The translations under genes and the position numbers were made by a program. From NCBI GenBank assembly GCA_021808985.1, contig JAKBAQ010000019.1, forward strand, positions 1-21,981: DNA of 21,981 bases. Reading direction: 5' to 3'. This document shows positions 10,434 to 18,137 of the stretch, piece by piece (the first letter of the stretch is position 1; the number at the start of each line of letters is the position of its first letter). The notes beneath the pieces are model-generated. The model was not told the DNA's origin. It saw nothing but the letters and a program-made list of their open reading frames with translations, and did no database searches. Source of the DNA: Pseudomonadota bacterium (lineage in GTDB: Bacteria > Pseudomonadota > Alphaproteobacteria > Acetobacterales > Acetobacteraceae).

Positions 10434-11663
10434 TTAGAACGTCAGGCCGGCTTCCAGCAGACCGCTCAGCTGGAAGGAATCGTTGTGCTGATTGCCGTAA
10501 CCATATTTGGAAAGGCCGTAAGCCGAGGTGCGGTTGAGCAGCAACGCGCCAACGTCGGCGCGCAGGAACAGGTCTTTATTCTGCCAGGTGGGGGTGACGG
10601 AGATCCCCTCGCCATCCGCATTCGGACCATAGAACCAGAAGGTGCCGTTCGTGGCATCGGCCACGCCTTCATGCTGGTTGAAATATTCCACCCAGGCGCC
10701 GAGCGAATAGGGCGAGGTGCCGAAGCTGTAATCAGCGAAGACCGCGCCGACAATGTTGGACATGCCCTTCTGGATGCCCAGCGTGGCATCGGCCTTGGCA
10801 TATTCATACTGCAACTCGGGCACCAGATTCAGATGGCCCACTGTGTAGCTGTAGAAAGCGCCGAACATCTGCGAGTTTTCAAACTCGGGCGCCGCGCCGA
10901 CATAGCTGCTGTTATACGCCAGCGAGCCGTTGCCGTAGGTGTTGGCGAATTTGCCGGTTCTGCCGAGATTGCCGCCGTAATAAACACTCAGGCTGTTGTT
11001 GCTGTTGAAGGTGTAGCCAGCCACTGCCTGCAGGGAGTTGAACACGCCGGTATCGTAGCCGTCGCCGAAGAACACGGAGGCGCTCACCGGGCCGGAGGCG
11101 TAATTCGCGATCACGCCGCGGCCTTGCCCGCTTTCGACATAGGCGACCTGCGAGAGGAAGATATTCGCGTTGTTGAATTCCTGGCCTGCTTCATATCCCT
11201 CCAGCCCGGTGACCTGGCCAACCGAGATGGTGACGGGAGAGCCGGTTGGCGCCAGGGTGACATAAGCGCCGTACAGCGGGCCGGTGGAGAAGCTCTGAAT
11301 CGAGGATGGGGTCTGGCCCAGGCCCAGATACATGTAATTCTCCGAGCCCACCTCGACGGTGGCCTGGAGCACGCCAGTATTTTTTTGCAGCTCGATGACG
11401 CCGTTCAGGAATTGCATGCCGTTTGATTTCGGCCCCGCATTGTTGGTCGCGGGCGCGCCGATGCCGGCAGTGTCAGCGTAGCGCTGGGTTCCGGAAAAGA
11501 AATAGGCCATGCCATCAGCCGCGCCGGACAATTCCAGCGGCCCCAGAGGTCCACCGTCAATCTGGATGGCGGTCGGGCCGCTCATCGCCTTCGCCGTGGG
11601 CGCGCAAACGGCGATGGCCAAGGCCGAAACAGTGAGGCAAAGAATTTTTTGCCGAATATTCAT
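10434..11663 (-). CDS. Outer-membrane beta-barrel (porin-like) protein
   Basis: This 409-residue protein has a Sec signal peptide (cleavage expected after AKA, residue 26) followed by repeated alternating amphipathic strands rich in Tyr, Gly, Asn and Ser (e.g. LSVYYGGNLG, LNLVPELQYEYAKA, YSLGAWVEYFNQ). It ends in Phe (EAGLTF), the usual C-terminal signal for BAM-dependent barrel insertion. It resembles the proteobacterial porin-like outer-membrane barrels of unknown substrate. The start is fixed by GGAGA about 8 bases upstream of ATG and by the signal peptide. The upstream gap is AT-rich compared with its surroundings. It lies between folB and a permease on the same strand, but with long gaps and hairpins either side, so it is probably its own transcript. 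Confidence 0.85.
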   Translation of the reverse strand: MNIRQKILCLTVSALAIAVCAPTAKAMSGPTAIQIDGGPLGPLELSGAADGMAYFFSGTQRYADTAGIGAPATNNAGPKSNGMQFLNGVIELQKNTGVLQATVEVGSENYMYLGLGQTPSSIQSFSTGPLYGAYVTLAPTGSPVTISVGQVTGLEGYEAGQEFNNANIFLSQVAYVESGQGRGVIANYASGPVSASVFFGDGYDTGVFNSLQAVAGYTFNSNNSLSVYYGGNLGRTGKFANTYGNGSLAYNSSYVGAAPEFENSQMFGAFYSYTVGHLNLVPELQYEYAKADATLGIQKGMSNIVGAVFADYSFGTSPYSLGAWVEYFNQHEGVADATNGTFWFYGPNADGEGISVTPTWQNKDLFLRADVGALLLNRTSAYGLSKYGYGNQHNDSFQLSGLLEAGLTF

Positions 11664-11773
11664 TTTTTATTCTCCAATAAACGTTAAAGTCTCAACTTAC
11701 CTGTTAAACTCAGTTTTTTGATTGAGTTCAGTCTTCCGTTTTTATTCCTGATGAAAATTATCAGGCAGGCACA
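11664..11773 (-). promoter_or_regulatory. AT-rich leader/promoter region of the beta-barrel gene
   Basis: This 110-base AT-rich gap between folB and the beta-barrel gene has two small dyads. AACTCA/TGAGTT (11707-11712, 11723-11728) encloses a T-rich loop. CCTGAT/ATCAGG (11747-11752, 11760-11765) lies 8 bases after the folB stop. Neither is followed by T residues in the transcribed direction. The ribosome-binding site GGAGA lies near 11672. No confident -35/-10 pair was found. Confidence 0.4.
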
Positions 11774-12184
11774 TCAGATATTCCACCGCTCGATCTCAAC
11801 ACCCGCTGATGCCGCATCAGCGAATATATCGAGCTTCTCCACACGTACCCGGACGTTCAACACCCGGGCATCATCCAGACATGTTTGCGCCAAACGCTCG
11901 GCAAGCGTTTCAACCAGCTGAACATGCCCTGATTTCACAATTTCACGCGCGCGCACCACGATTGTTTCGTAATCGACCACGCGGGCCAGATCGTCCGGCC
12001 CGACCACGCAATGCGAGCGGTGCGCGCCGGTATCGTCAGCCACCGCGAGATCAAGATTGATGCGGATGCGCTGGAGGGCCTCATGCTCATGCGCGTAGAC
12101 GCCGATCGAGGCGCTGAGCACCAGGTCTCTGATGAACATGCGGCGCAGGAGCCGCGACTCTCTGATGGGGCTGGTCTGGTTCAT
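11774..12184 (-). CDS. folB: Dihydroneopterin aldolase (FolB)
   Basis: FolB converts 7,8-dihydroneopterin to 6-hydroxymethyl-dihydropterin plus glycolaldehyde in folate biosynthesis. The 136-residue protein has the family signatures: substrate-side GVYAHE with E33, Y72 (DYETI), E92 in LVETLAERL, and the catalytic lysine K117 in VRVEKLDIF. It has about 15 residues of extra N-terminus before the usual FIRDLVLSASIGVY opening. An internal ATG (12139) would remove them but lacks a ribosome-binding site. It is 62 bases after etfB on the same strand, and the gap can be read as a 21-codon ORF whose stop overlaps this ATG. Its position downstream of the glycine betaine demethylation genes suggests a folate supply for capturing formaldehyde, which is inference. 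Confidence 0.92.
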   Translation of the reverse strand: MNQTSPIRESRLLRRMFIRDLVLSASIGVYAHEHEALQRIRINLDLAVADDTGAHRSHCVVGPDDLARVVDYETIVVRAREIVKSGHVQLVETLAERLAQTCLDDARVLNVRVRVEKLDIFADAASAGVEIERWNI

Positions 12185-12246
12185 GGCAGCGATCCACACG
12201 TATTTTGCCGGGATTCAGCCGCGAGCATGAAATTGGTGACCGCCAT
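12181..12246 (-). CDS. Possible 21-codon bridging ORF between etfB and folB
   Basis: Directly after the etfB TAA an ATG opens a 21-residue frame (MAVTNFMLAAESRQNTCGSLP) whose TGA overlaps the folB ATG as ATGA. The start abuts one stop and the stop abuts the next start, which would allow ribosomes to carry on from etfB to folB. No clear Shine-Dalgarno is seen, and an ORF this short can arise by chance. It could be a coupling leader or a coincidence. Confidence 0.25.
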   Translation of the reverse strand: MAVTNFMLAAESRQNTCGSLP

Positions 12247-13008
12247 TTAGAAGCCGATCAGCCGGTTGGCGCGCAGATAGTCCAGGATCGCGCGGGCTTT
12301 TTCAGCCGCGGCGCCCTCGCGCACGAGCGCGCCGCCTTTGCTCTCGGTGGCGATCGCGCCCAGCATCCGCGCGTGGCCTTGCCGGGTTTCAGGCGCCTTG
12401 AGCTTCTGGGGTTTCTTCACCGCGGGTTCGCTCCGCCAGGGGCTGGGCGGAGATGGCGGCGCGAGCGGGGCCGGCGCGCTCCGCACGCACCCGGCGCGCA
12501 GGCTTGCATACACATAGCGCGGCGCGCGCGGGGCCAAGGGATGCAGGGCGATGACGGCCGGCAGGCTGACCCGCACGACACGCCGCTGCCCCTTGGGCAG
12601 AAACTGCACGATCTCCACCGCATCGCCCAGCACTGTGAGCTCCAGCGCCGCGCTCACCACCGGCAGGTTGAGGGCTTTTGCCAGCCGGTAGGGCAGCGTG
12701 CCGCTGCCCTGCCCGGCCTCGGCACGCTGGCCGCACAAAATGAGATCGTACCCGGCGACGCGCGCGGCCAGCGGCGCCAGCGCATCAGCCTCCGGCGGCA
12801 GGGGCAGCACCTCCACACTGGCGGCGCCGTAGGCCAGATAGTCATGCAATGCGGGGGCGGCATCACCCGCATGCAGCACGCTGACCTGAGGCGCGAGGGC
12901 AAGCGCGGCGTCAAGCGCCAGCACATCGTTACGCGCGGCGCGCGGCGCGCCGCTGGCGGGGTTGCGCCCCACGGAAACCAGGGCGGCGATTTTGAGTTGA
13001 GGGGACAT
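12247..13008 (-). CDS. etfB: Electron transfer flavoprotein beta-like subunit of the dgc cluster
   Basis: This 253-residue protein has the ETF beta layout: early AALVSVGRNP, central YDLILCGQRAEAGQGSGTLPYRLAKALNLPVVS, and a C-terminal tail. It is divergent, and carries a Pro-rich, charged stretch at roughly residues 180-215 where typical ETF beta is more regular. Together with the alpha subunit it should carry electrons from a flavoprotein dehydrogenase, here most likely DgcA, toward the membrane. The ATG overlaps the etfA stop as TAATG, and GGGAG lies about 7 bases upstream. Assignment to the dimethylglycine-specific ETF pair comes from gene order and matches the arrangement known in Pseudomonas. 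Whether it also serves other dehydrogenases is unknown. Confidence 0.85.
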   Translation of the reverse strand: MSPQLKIAALVSVGRNPASGAPRAARNDVLALDAALALAPQVSVLHAGDAAPALHDYLAYGAASVEVLPLPPEADALAPLAARVAGYDLILCGQRAEAGQGSGTLPYRLAKALNLPVVSAALELTVLGDAVEIVQFLPKGQRRVVRVSLPAVIALHPLAPRAPRYVYASLRAGCVRSAPAPLAPPSPPSPWRSEPAVKKPQKLKAPETRQGHARMLGAIATESKGGALVREGAAAEKARAILDYLRANRLIGF

Positions 13009-14129
13009 TATACGCTCTCCCGCGCGGTATCGGCCCAGTTGCGCCGGGCAAGCTCGGCAAGCAGCGCTGTCATCACCTCCTGGGCATCGCCGACGATGCT
13101 CAGATCCGCGCGCTTGGTGATGGGCGCGCTGGCGTCAGAATTGATGGCGATGACGTGGCGGCAGGCCTTGATGCCTTGCAGATGCTGCACCGCGCCGGAG
13201 ATGCCGACGGCAAGGTAGGTGCTGGCGCTCACGGTTTTGCCGGTGGCGCCGATCTGCTTGTCGCGGGGGAATTTGCCTTCGTCCACCGCCACGCGGCTGG
13301 CGCCCACGGCGGCGCCGAAGGCGGCGGCCACGGCCTCCAGGGTTGGAATATCGGCCACGCCGTTGCCGGCGGCGACGATGAAATCCGCCTCCTCCAGCGC
13401 CAGGGCGGAGGCGGCGATTTCGCGCAGGCCGCGATTTTGATAGCGGCCCGGCGGCACCTGGATGGCGGGAGGGGCCAGCGTTTCACCCGCGCCACGGAAC
13501 GGCAGGCTGGTTTCCACCACATCAGGGGCGAGCAGCACCACCGGGGGCATGGCGCCGCGCGCCAGCTGGGCGCCGCCCTGCCAGTACATGGCCACCGCGC
13601 CCGGCTTGAGCTCCACCACATGGGTGGCGATTTCCGCCTCCAGGTGAACGGCGAGGCGGCGGCCGAGATCGCCATCGCCGATTTCGTTATCAGGCATGAA
13701 CACATGCGCGGGGGCGTAGCGCGTGACGAATTCGCACAGCCAGGCGAGCTCCTGCTCCGGCGCGAAATCCTGCTCGCCGGCGGCGGGAAGCACGGCCACC
13801 AGATCGGCGCCATGGGCGCGCAGATCTTCATCGAGACCGCCGAAGACGAGCACGATGACGGCCTGCTGTGGGCTTGCCAGCAATGCGGCGGCGGCAATGG
13901 CCTGGTGGGCGTGCGCATCGAGCACGCCGCGCAGGCTGTGCGCGGCAACCAGCAGATACCCGGCGGGATCGCCCTGCAGGCGCGGCGGCTTCACCGCTGG
14001 CGCGTGCGCCGGGGCGGTGAGCAGCGAGGCGTCAAACCCGCCGGTGGCGCCAAGGGTGATCCGCCGCAGGCCGGCTGGATTCAGCACGAAGGGACGGCGG
14101 GGGTCGAGACGTTTGCGTTCCTGGTTCAT
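13008..14129 (-). CDS. etfA: Electron transfer flavoprotein alpha subunit of the dgc cluster
   Basis: This 373-residue protein has an N-terminal ETF domain and the conserved C-terminal FAD-binding domain. That domain shows VGASRVAVDEGKFP, QIGATGKTV, YLAVGISGAVQHLQG and HVIAINSDASAPI, the classic ETF alpha signatures. It binds FAD and accepts electrons from dehydrogenases. The start at 14129 is set by GGAGG about 7 bases upstream and by the ATGA overlap with dgcB. The longer open frame to 14342 is an Arg-rich shadow of dgcB. It lies between dgcB and etfB with overlapping codons, so the three are translationally coupled. The N-terminus (MNQERKRLDPRRPFVLNPAGLRR) is longer than in general-purpose ETF alpha, which fits a specialised form. 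Confidence 0.92.
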   Translation of the reverse strand: MNQERKRLDPRRPFVLNPAGLRRITLGATGGFDASLLTAPAHAPAVKPPRLQGDPAGYLLVAAHSLRGVLDAHAHQAIAAAALLASPQQAVIVLVFGGLDEDLRAHGADLVAVLPAAGEQDFAPEQELAWLCEFVTRYAPAHVFMPDNEIGDGDLGRRLAVHLEAEIATHVVELKPGAVAMYWQGGAQLARGAMPPVVLLAPDVVETSLPFRGAGETLAPPAIQVPPGRYQNRGLREIAASALALEEADFIVAAGNGVADIPTLEAVAAAFGAAVGASRVAVDEGKFPRDKQIGATGKTVSASTYLAVGISGAVQHLQGIKACRHVIAINSDASAPITKRADLSIVGDAQEVMTALLAELARRNWADTARESV

Positions 14130-16006
14130 GGCTGGACCTCCAGCGCGGCGGCGAGCAGCTCCGCCACATCGATAACCTCGGGCCTGGGGCCGACGACGCC
14201 TTCCAGCATGGCGGTGCAGCCGGGGCAGGCAACCGCGACCAGGGAAGCGCCGGTAGCCCGCGCGTCGGCGATGCGGATATCGGGGATGCGCTGGGCGCCG
14301 GGGATGTCGGTCAACGGCGCGCCGCCGCCGCCGCCGCAGCAACGGCCGCGCAGGCCGGAGCGCTCCATTTCGGTGAGATTCACGCCGATCTGGCGCAGCA
14401 GGGCGCGGGGCGCCTCGGTCTCGCCATTGTAGCGGCCGAGATAGCAGGGATCGTGATAGGTGATGGGGCGCGTCTCGCCGGTGGCGCCGAGTTTCAGCTG
14501 CCCGGCGCTGACCAGCCCGGCCAGGAAGACCGTGTGATGCAGCACGGTGTAGCGCCCGCCCAGGGCTGGGTATTCGTTCCTGAGGCTGTGGAACACGTGC
14601 GGGTCAGCCGTGAGAATGCGCCCGAACTTGACGCTGGACAGGGTGGCGATGAGCCGCGTGGCCTGCGCCTGGAAGGTTGCTTCATCGCCCAGGCGGCGCG
14701 CGGTGTCGCCGGTGTCGGTTTCCAGCGCGCCGAGGATCGCGAAATCCACCCCGGCGGCTTGCAGGAGTTTGACCAGGGCGCGCAGGCTGCGCTGGTAGCG
14801 CATGTCAAACGCGCCCTCACCCGCGACCAGCAGAACATCAACCGATTCACCGGGCTTGATCTGGCGCAGGTTGAGATCCACCGCCCAGTGGTAGCGGGCG
14901 GCATTGTCATACCCGCCTTGTGTCGCGGTTTCGCGCAGGTTGCCCAGCATTTCCGGCGCTTTGCCGGGCAGTGCGCCGCGCTCCAGGGTTTGGAACCTGC
15001 GCAGGTCGATGATGGCGTCGACATGCTCGATCTGCATCGGGCACTCCTCCACGCAGGCGCGGCAGGTGGTGCAGGACCAGAGGGTTTCCGGCGCGAGCAG
15101 GGCGGGGAGAATGGGCTGCTCCGGCGCGCCGGCATGGCCGCCCAGGGTGATGCCGGGATAGGGGCTGCCGGTGAATTGCGCGTCGCTGCCGCTGGCGAGG
15201 CCCAGCACCATGTCCTGAATGAATTTTTTCGGGTTCAAGGGCTGGCCGGCGGCAAAGGCCGGGCAGGCGGCCTCGCATTTGCCGCATTGCACGCAGGCAT
15301 CAAAGCCCAGAAGCTGGTTCCAGCGGAAATCCGTTGGTTTTTCAACACCCAGCACCGGGGCGGCGAGGTCCAGCGGGCGCAGCGCGGTGGAGCGCGCGGC
15401 GAAACGCTCCGCGCGGGGGTGGAAGGCGAGATGCAGCACGCCCGCCACGGCGTGTTTCATCGGTCCGCCAGTGCCGATGCCCAGCACCAGCTCGGCCGTG
15501 CCGGCCAGCAGCGCCAGCATGATGACGGCGGCGAAAAAACCCGAAAGCAGGGCGGCGGGCAGCAAGCCCAGAGCCAGCAGGCCGAGCGCGAAAGCCGCCA
15601 GCGTGTAGGGCAGACGATTCCAGGGACCGGCCGAGAGGCGCGCCAGCGGGGCGCGGCGGCGCTGCCAGACCAGATAGCTGCCGCCGAGCATTACCGCGGC
15701 GGCCAGCACGATCGCGCCGTTGAGCAGCGGTGAATAGAGCATCAGCCCGTAATTGAGGGCCATGAGCGCCACCGCCGCCACGGCGCCGCCGGCCACCAGC
15801 ATGTGCGTGCGCGCGATATAGGGGTCACGCGCCACGACATGGTGCACATCGACCAGATAACGCCGGGGCACGGTGAGGAGCTGCGCCCAGCTGAACGGCG
15901 CCGCAGCCCCCGCCCGCCACAGCCGCGCGCGCCGCATTGTGCCGAAAGCCAGCGCCGCCACGGCCAGCCAGAAGAGAAGCGTGACCAGATGCTCCAGGCT
16001 GTGCAT
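14126..16006 (-). CDS. dgcB: Membrane Fe-S oxidoreductase DgcB (dimethylglycine catabolism)
   Basis: This 626-residue protein has about five N-terminal membrane segments (first LVTLLFWLAVAALAFG, last to about residue 175). Two 4Fe-4S motifs follow: CVQCGKCEAACP (C238/241/244/248) and CTTCRACVEECP (C312/315/318/322). At the C-terminus are two CCG-type cysteine motifs (HDPCYLGRYNG...GRCCGGGGG, then VACPGC). This is the heterodisulfide-reductase/GlpC-like architecture, and the likely role is to pass electrons from DgcA/ETF to the quinone pool at the inner membrane. I choose the ATG at 16006, 2 bases after the dgcA stop with AAGGA about 9 bases upstream. A GTG at 16024 overlapping dgcA is possible. 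Its stop overlaps the etfA ATG. Confidence 0.92.
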   Translation of the reverse strand: MHSLEHLVTLLFWLAVAALAFGTMRRARLWRAGAAAPFSWAQLLTVPRRYLVDVHHVVARDPYIARTHMLVAGGAVAAVALMALNYGLMLYSPLLNGAIVLAAAVMLGGSYLVWQRRRAPLARLSAGPWNRLPYTLAAFALGLLALGLLPAALLSGFFAAVIMLALLAGTAELVLGIGTGGPMKHAVAGVLHLAFHPRAERFAARSTALRPLDLAAPVLGVEKPTDFRWNQLLGFDACVQCGKCEAACPAFAAGQPLNPKKFIQDMVLGLASGSDAQFTGSPYPGITLGGHAGAPEQPILPALLAPETLWSCTTCRACVEECPMQIEHVDAIIDLRRFQTLERGALPGKAPEMLGNLRETATQGGYDNAARYHWAVDLNLRQIKPGESVDVLLVAGEGAFDMRYQRSLRALVKLLQAAGVDFAILGALETDTGDTARRLGDEATFQAQATRLIATLSSVKFGRILTADPHVFHSLRNEYPALGGRYTVLHHTVFLAGLVSAGQLKLGATGETRPITYHDPCYLGRYNGETEAPRALLRQIGVNLTEMERSGLRGRCCGGGGGAPLTDIPGAQRIPDIRIADARATGASLVAVACPGCTAMLEGVVGPRPEVIDVAELLAAALEVQP

Positions 16007-16008
16007 GC

Positions 16009-18072
16009 TCAGAAATCCTTGCACAGCCGCAGGGCGTCATAGATGGCGCCGTGGATGTTGTGCTGGGAGATGCAGTCTCCCACGCGGAAGAGCAGGAAGC
16101 GCCCGCCGCCGAGCGGCTGCGACAAGGAGGGCTGCGGCTGCGCGGCGAACAGCGTTTCCATATCCGTCTGGCCGTGATTGAGGGATTTGTCCTTCAACGC
16201 CCAATAAAGCTGATCGTTGGGCAGGATGCCGTTCTCGATCACCACCTGATCGACCACGCGCTCCTCCTGCACCTCGGTATATTCATTACGCAGCACGGCG
16301 ACCAGCCTGCCGTCCTCACGGTAGACCTCGTCTAACCAGACGTTTGGTGTCATCACTACGTCCAGCGCGTAAAGGCGGCGGTAGAAGATGGGAAAGGTGG
16401 TGCCGCCGACATCATCGGCGATTTTCACGTCCGGTGTCGCGATTTCGACGCGGCTGCCGCGCGTGGCCAGGAAATCCGCCACGCCGGCGCCGGCATGGGT
16501 GCTCATCGAATCGTAGACCAGCACGTTTTGCGCCGGGGCGACGCGGCCGGAGAGAATATCCCACGCGCTGACGGAAAGACCCGAGGCAACGCCCCAGCCA
16601 GGGACCTGACCCGTGTGGCTGGCGCCGCCGGTGGCCAGGACCACGATGTCAGGATTTTCAGCCAGGATCATCGCATCAGTGGCTTCAACGCCCAGGCGGC
16701 GCTCCACGCCGAGGCGGGTTGTTTCCATATCGAACCAGCGGATGATGCCCGCCATCTGCTCACGCTGCGGCGCCTTGGCGGCGAGATTGACCTGCCCGCC
16801 GACGGCGGATTCACGCTCAAAAAGCACCACATCATGCCCGCGCAGCCGCGCGACGCGCGCCGCCTCCAGCCCGCCGGGGCCGCCGCCCACCACCACGACC
16901 TTACGCCTGGGCCCGGTGGATTTGGCGATGACGTGCGGCATGGTGGCCTCACGCGAGGTGGCGGCGTTTTGCACGCACAGCACGTCCAGCCCGTTATATT
17001 GCCGGTCGATGCAATAATTCGCGCCGACGCATTGCTTGATTTCATCCTCGCGCCCGTCGCGAATTTTCATCGCCATGTGCGGGTCGGCGATCTGCGCGCG
17101 GGTCATGCCGACAAGGTCGATCATGCCGCTCTCCAGCAGGCGTTCGGCCTGGCCGGCGTCACGTATGCTCTGCGCGTGCATGACCGGAATATTCACCACC
17201 GCCTTGATGCCGGCGGCCAGATGCACGAAAGGCTCGGGCGGCAGCGCCATTGGCGGCATGCAGTTGGCCAGGGTGTTGTGCGTATCAGCCCCGGAGCCGA
17301 CCACGCTGAGAAAATCGATCAGCCCGGTTGAGGCCATTTCATGCGCGATTTCCTTCAATGTTTCATGATCGAGGCCATCGTGATGGAACTCGTCGCCGCA
17401 CATGCGCAGGCCGACGACGAAATCTGGCCCCACCTCGGCGCGCACCGCGCTCAGCACCTCGCGGCCAAAGCGCATGCGGTTTTGCAGGCTGCCGCCGAAA
17501 TCATCGTTGCGGAAATTGGTGCGCGGGCTCCAGAACTGATCAATCAGGTGCTGATGGGCGGCGGAAATTTCGATTCCATCCATGCCGGCGGCCTTCACGC
17601 GCCGGGCGGCGGCGGCGAAATCTGCGATGATGCGGTTGATTTCCTCAATTTCGATGATTTTCGCGTTGCCGCGATGCACCGGCTCGCGCACGCCCGAAGG
17701 GGTCATCAGATGCGGCCAATGCTCACCATGAAAAGCCGAACGACGGCCCATATGCGTCGCCTGGATCATGATCTTCGCGCCGTGCCGGTGCATGGCCTCG
17801 GCCAGACGGGCCAGGGGCTCGATGATCTTGTCGTTAGAGAGGTTGACGGATTTCCACCAGCCTTGGGGGCTATCAATGGAAACCGGGCTGGACCCGCCGC
17901 AGATGGCCAGGCCGAGACCGCCCTTGGCTTTTTCCTCATAATAACGAATGTAGCGATCTCCGGGCAGGCCGCCCGGCTCGGCATAAACCTCCGCATGCGC
18001 CGTGCTGACGATGCGATTGCGCAGGGTCAGATTCTTTAACACGAAAGGCGAGAGAAGGTTTGGGTAACGCAT
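16009..18072 (-). CDS. dgcA: Dimethylglycine demethylase DgcA (OYE/TMADH-type flavoprotein)
   Basis: This 687-residue enzyme is expected to oxidatively demethylate dimethylglycine to sarcosine and formaldehyde. Residues 1 to about 340 form an FMN-type TIM barrel of the NADH:flavin oxidoreductase/trimethylamine dehydrogenase family. A cysteine cluster region follows (C348, C354, C366; the usual second cysteine position near 351 is Ala). Then comes a dinucleotide-binding fold (KVVVVGGGPGGLEAARVARLRG, 391-412, followed by VVLFERESAVGGQ). The length is about that of the Pseudomonas enzyme. GAGGA lies about 8 bases before the ATG. It is followed by dgcB with 2 bases between, and preceded by the DUF5943 gene 65 bases upstream. 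The assignment over other dienoyl-CoA reductase relatives rests on the full gene neighbourhood. Confidence 0.92.
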   Translation of the reverse strand: MRYPNLLSPFVLKNLTLRNRIVSTAHAEVYAEPGGLPGDRYIRYYEEKAKGGLGLAICGGSSPVSIDSPQGWWKSVNLSNDKIIEPLARLAEAMHRHGAKIMIQATHMGRRSAFHGEHWPHLMTPSGVREPVHRGNAKIIEIEEINRIIADFAAAARRVKAAGMDGIEISAAHQHLIDQFWSPRTNFRNDDFGGSLQNRMRFGREVLSAVRAEVGPDFVVGLRMCGDEFHHDGLDHETLKEIAHEMASTGLIDFLSVVGSGADTHNTLANCMPPMALPPEPFVHLAAGIKAVVNIPVMHAQSIRDAGQAERLLESGMIDLVGMTRAQIADPHMAMKIRDGREDEIKQCVGANYCIDRQYNGLDVLCVQNAATSREATMPHVIAKSTGPRRKVVVVGGGPGGLEAARVARLRGHDVVLFERESAVGGQVNLAAKAPQREQMAGIIRWFDMETTRLGVERRLGVEATDAMILAENPDIVVLATGGASHTGQVPGWGVASGLSVSAWDILSGRVAPAQNVLVYDSMSTHAGAGVADFLATRGSRVEIATPDVKIADDVGGTTFPIFYRRLYALDVVMTPNVWLDEVYREDGRLVAVLRNEYTEVQEERVVDQVVIENGILPNDQLYWALKDKSLNHGQTDMETLFAAQPQPSLSQPLGGGRFLLFRVGDCISQHNIHGAIYDALRLCKDF

Positions 18073-18108
18073 GAAAAATCCTCAGAAAATATCAGGGCAG
18101 GACAATTT

Positions 18109-18121
18109 GCCCGCGCCGGGC
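18109..18121. other. Small GC hairpin in the gap before dgcA
   Basis: GCCCG CGC CGGGC forms a 5-base stem in the 65-base gap between the DUF5943 gene and dgcA. No T tract follows in the reading direction. It may be an RNA processing or stability element separating the two cistrons, or chance in GC-rich DNA. Confidence 0.25.
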
Positions 18122-18137
18122 GCGTTGCCGCCGTGTA

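Noticed and set aside
12205..13218. Long plus-strand frame opposite etfB
   Set aside because: It is an antisense shadow rich in Arg, Gly and Ala, with no recognisable domain. The minus strand encodes ETF beta.
13008..14342. Long upstream extension of etfA (444-residue frame)
   Set aside because: The first 71 residues are Arg-rich low complexity, antiparallel in character to the dgcB frame. The ATG at 14129 has a strong ribosome-binding site and ATGA coupling.
14453..15733. Long plus-strand frame opposite dgcB
   Set aside because: It is a low-complexity shadow in high-GC DNA. The opposite strand encodes clear Fe-S motifs.
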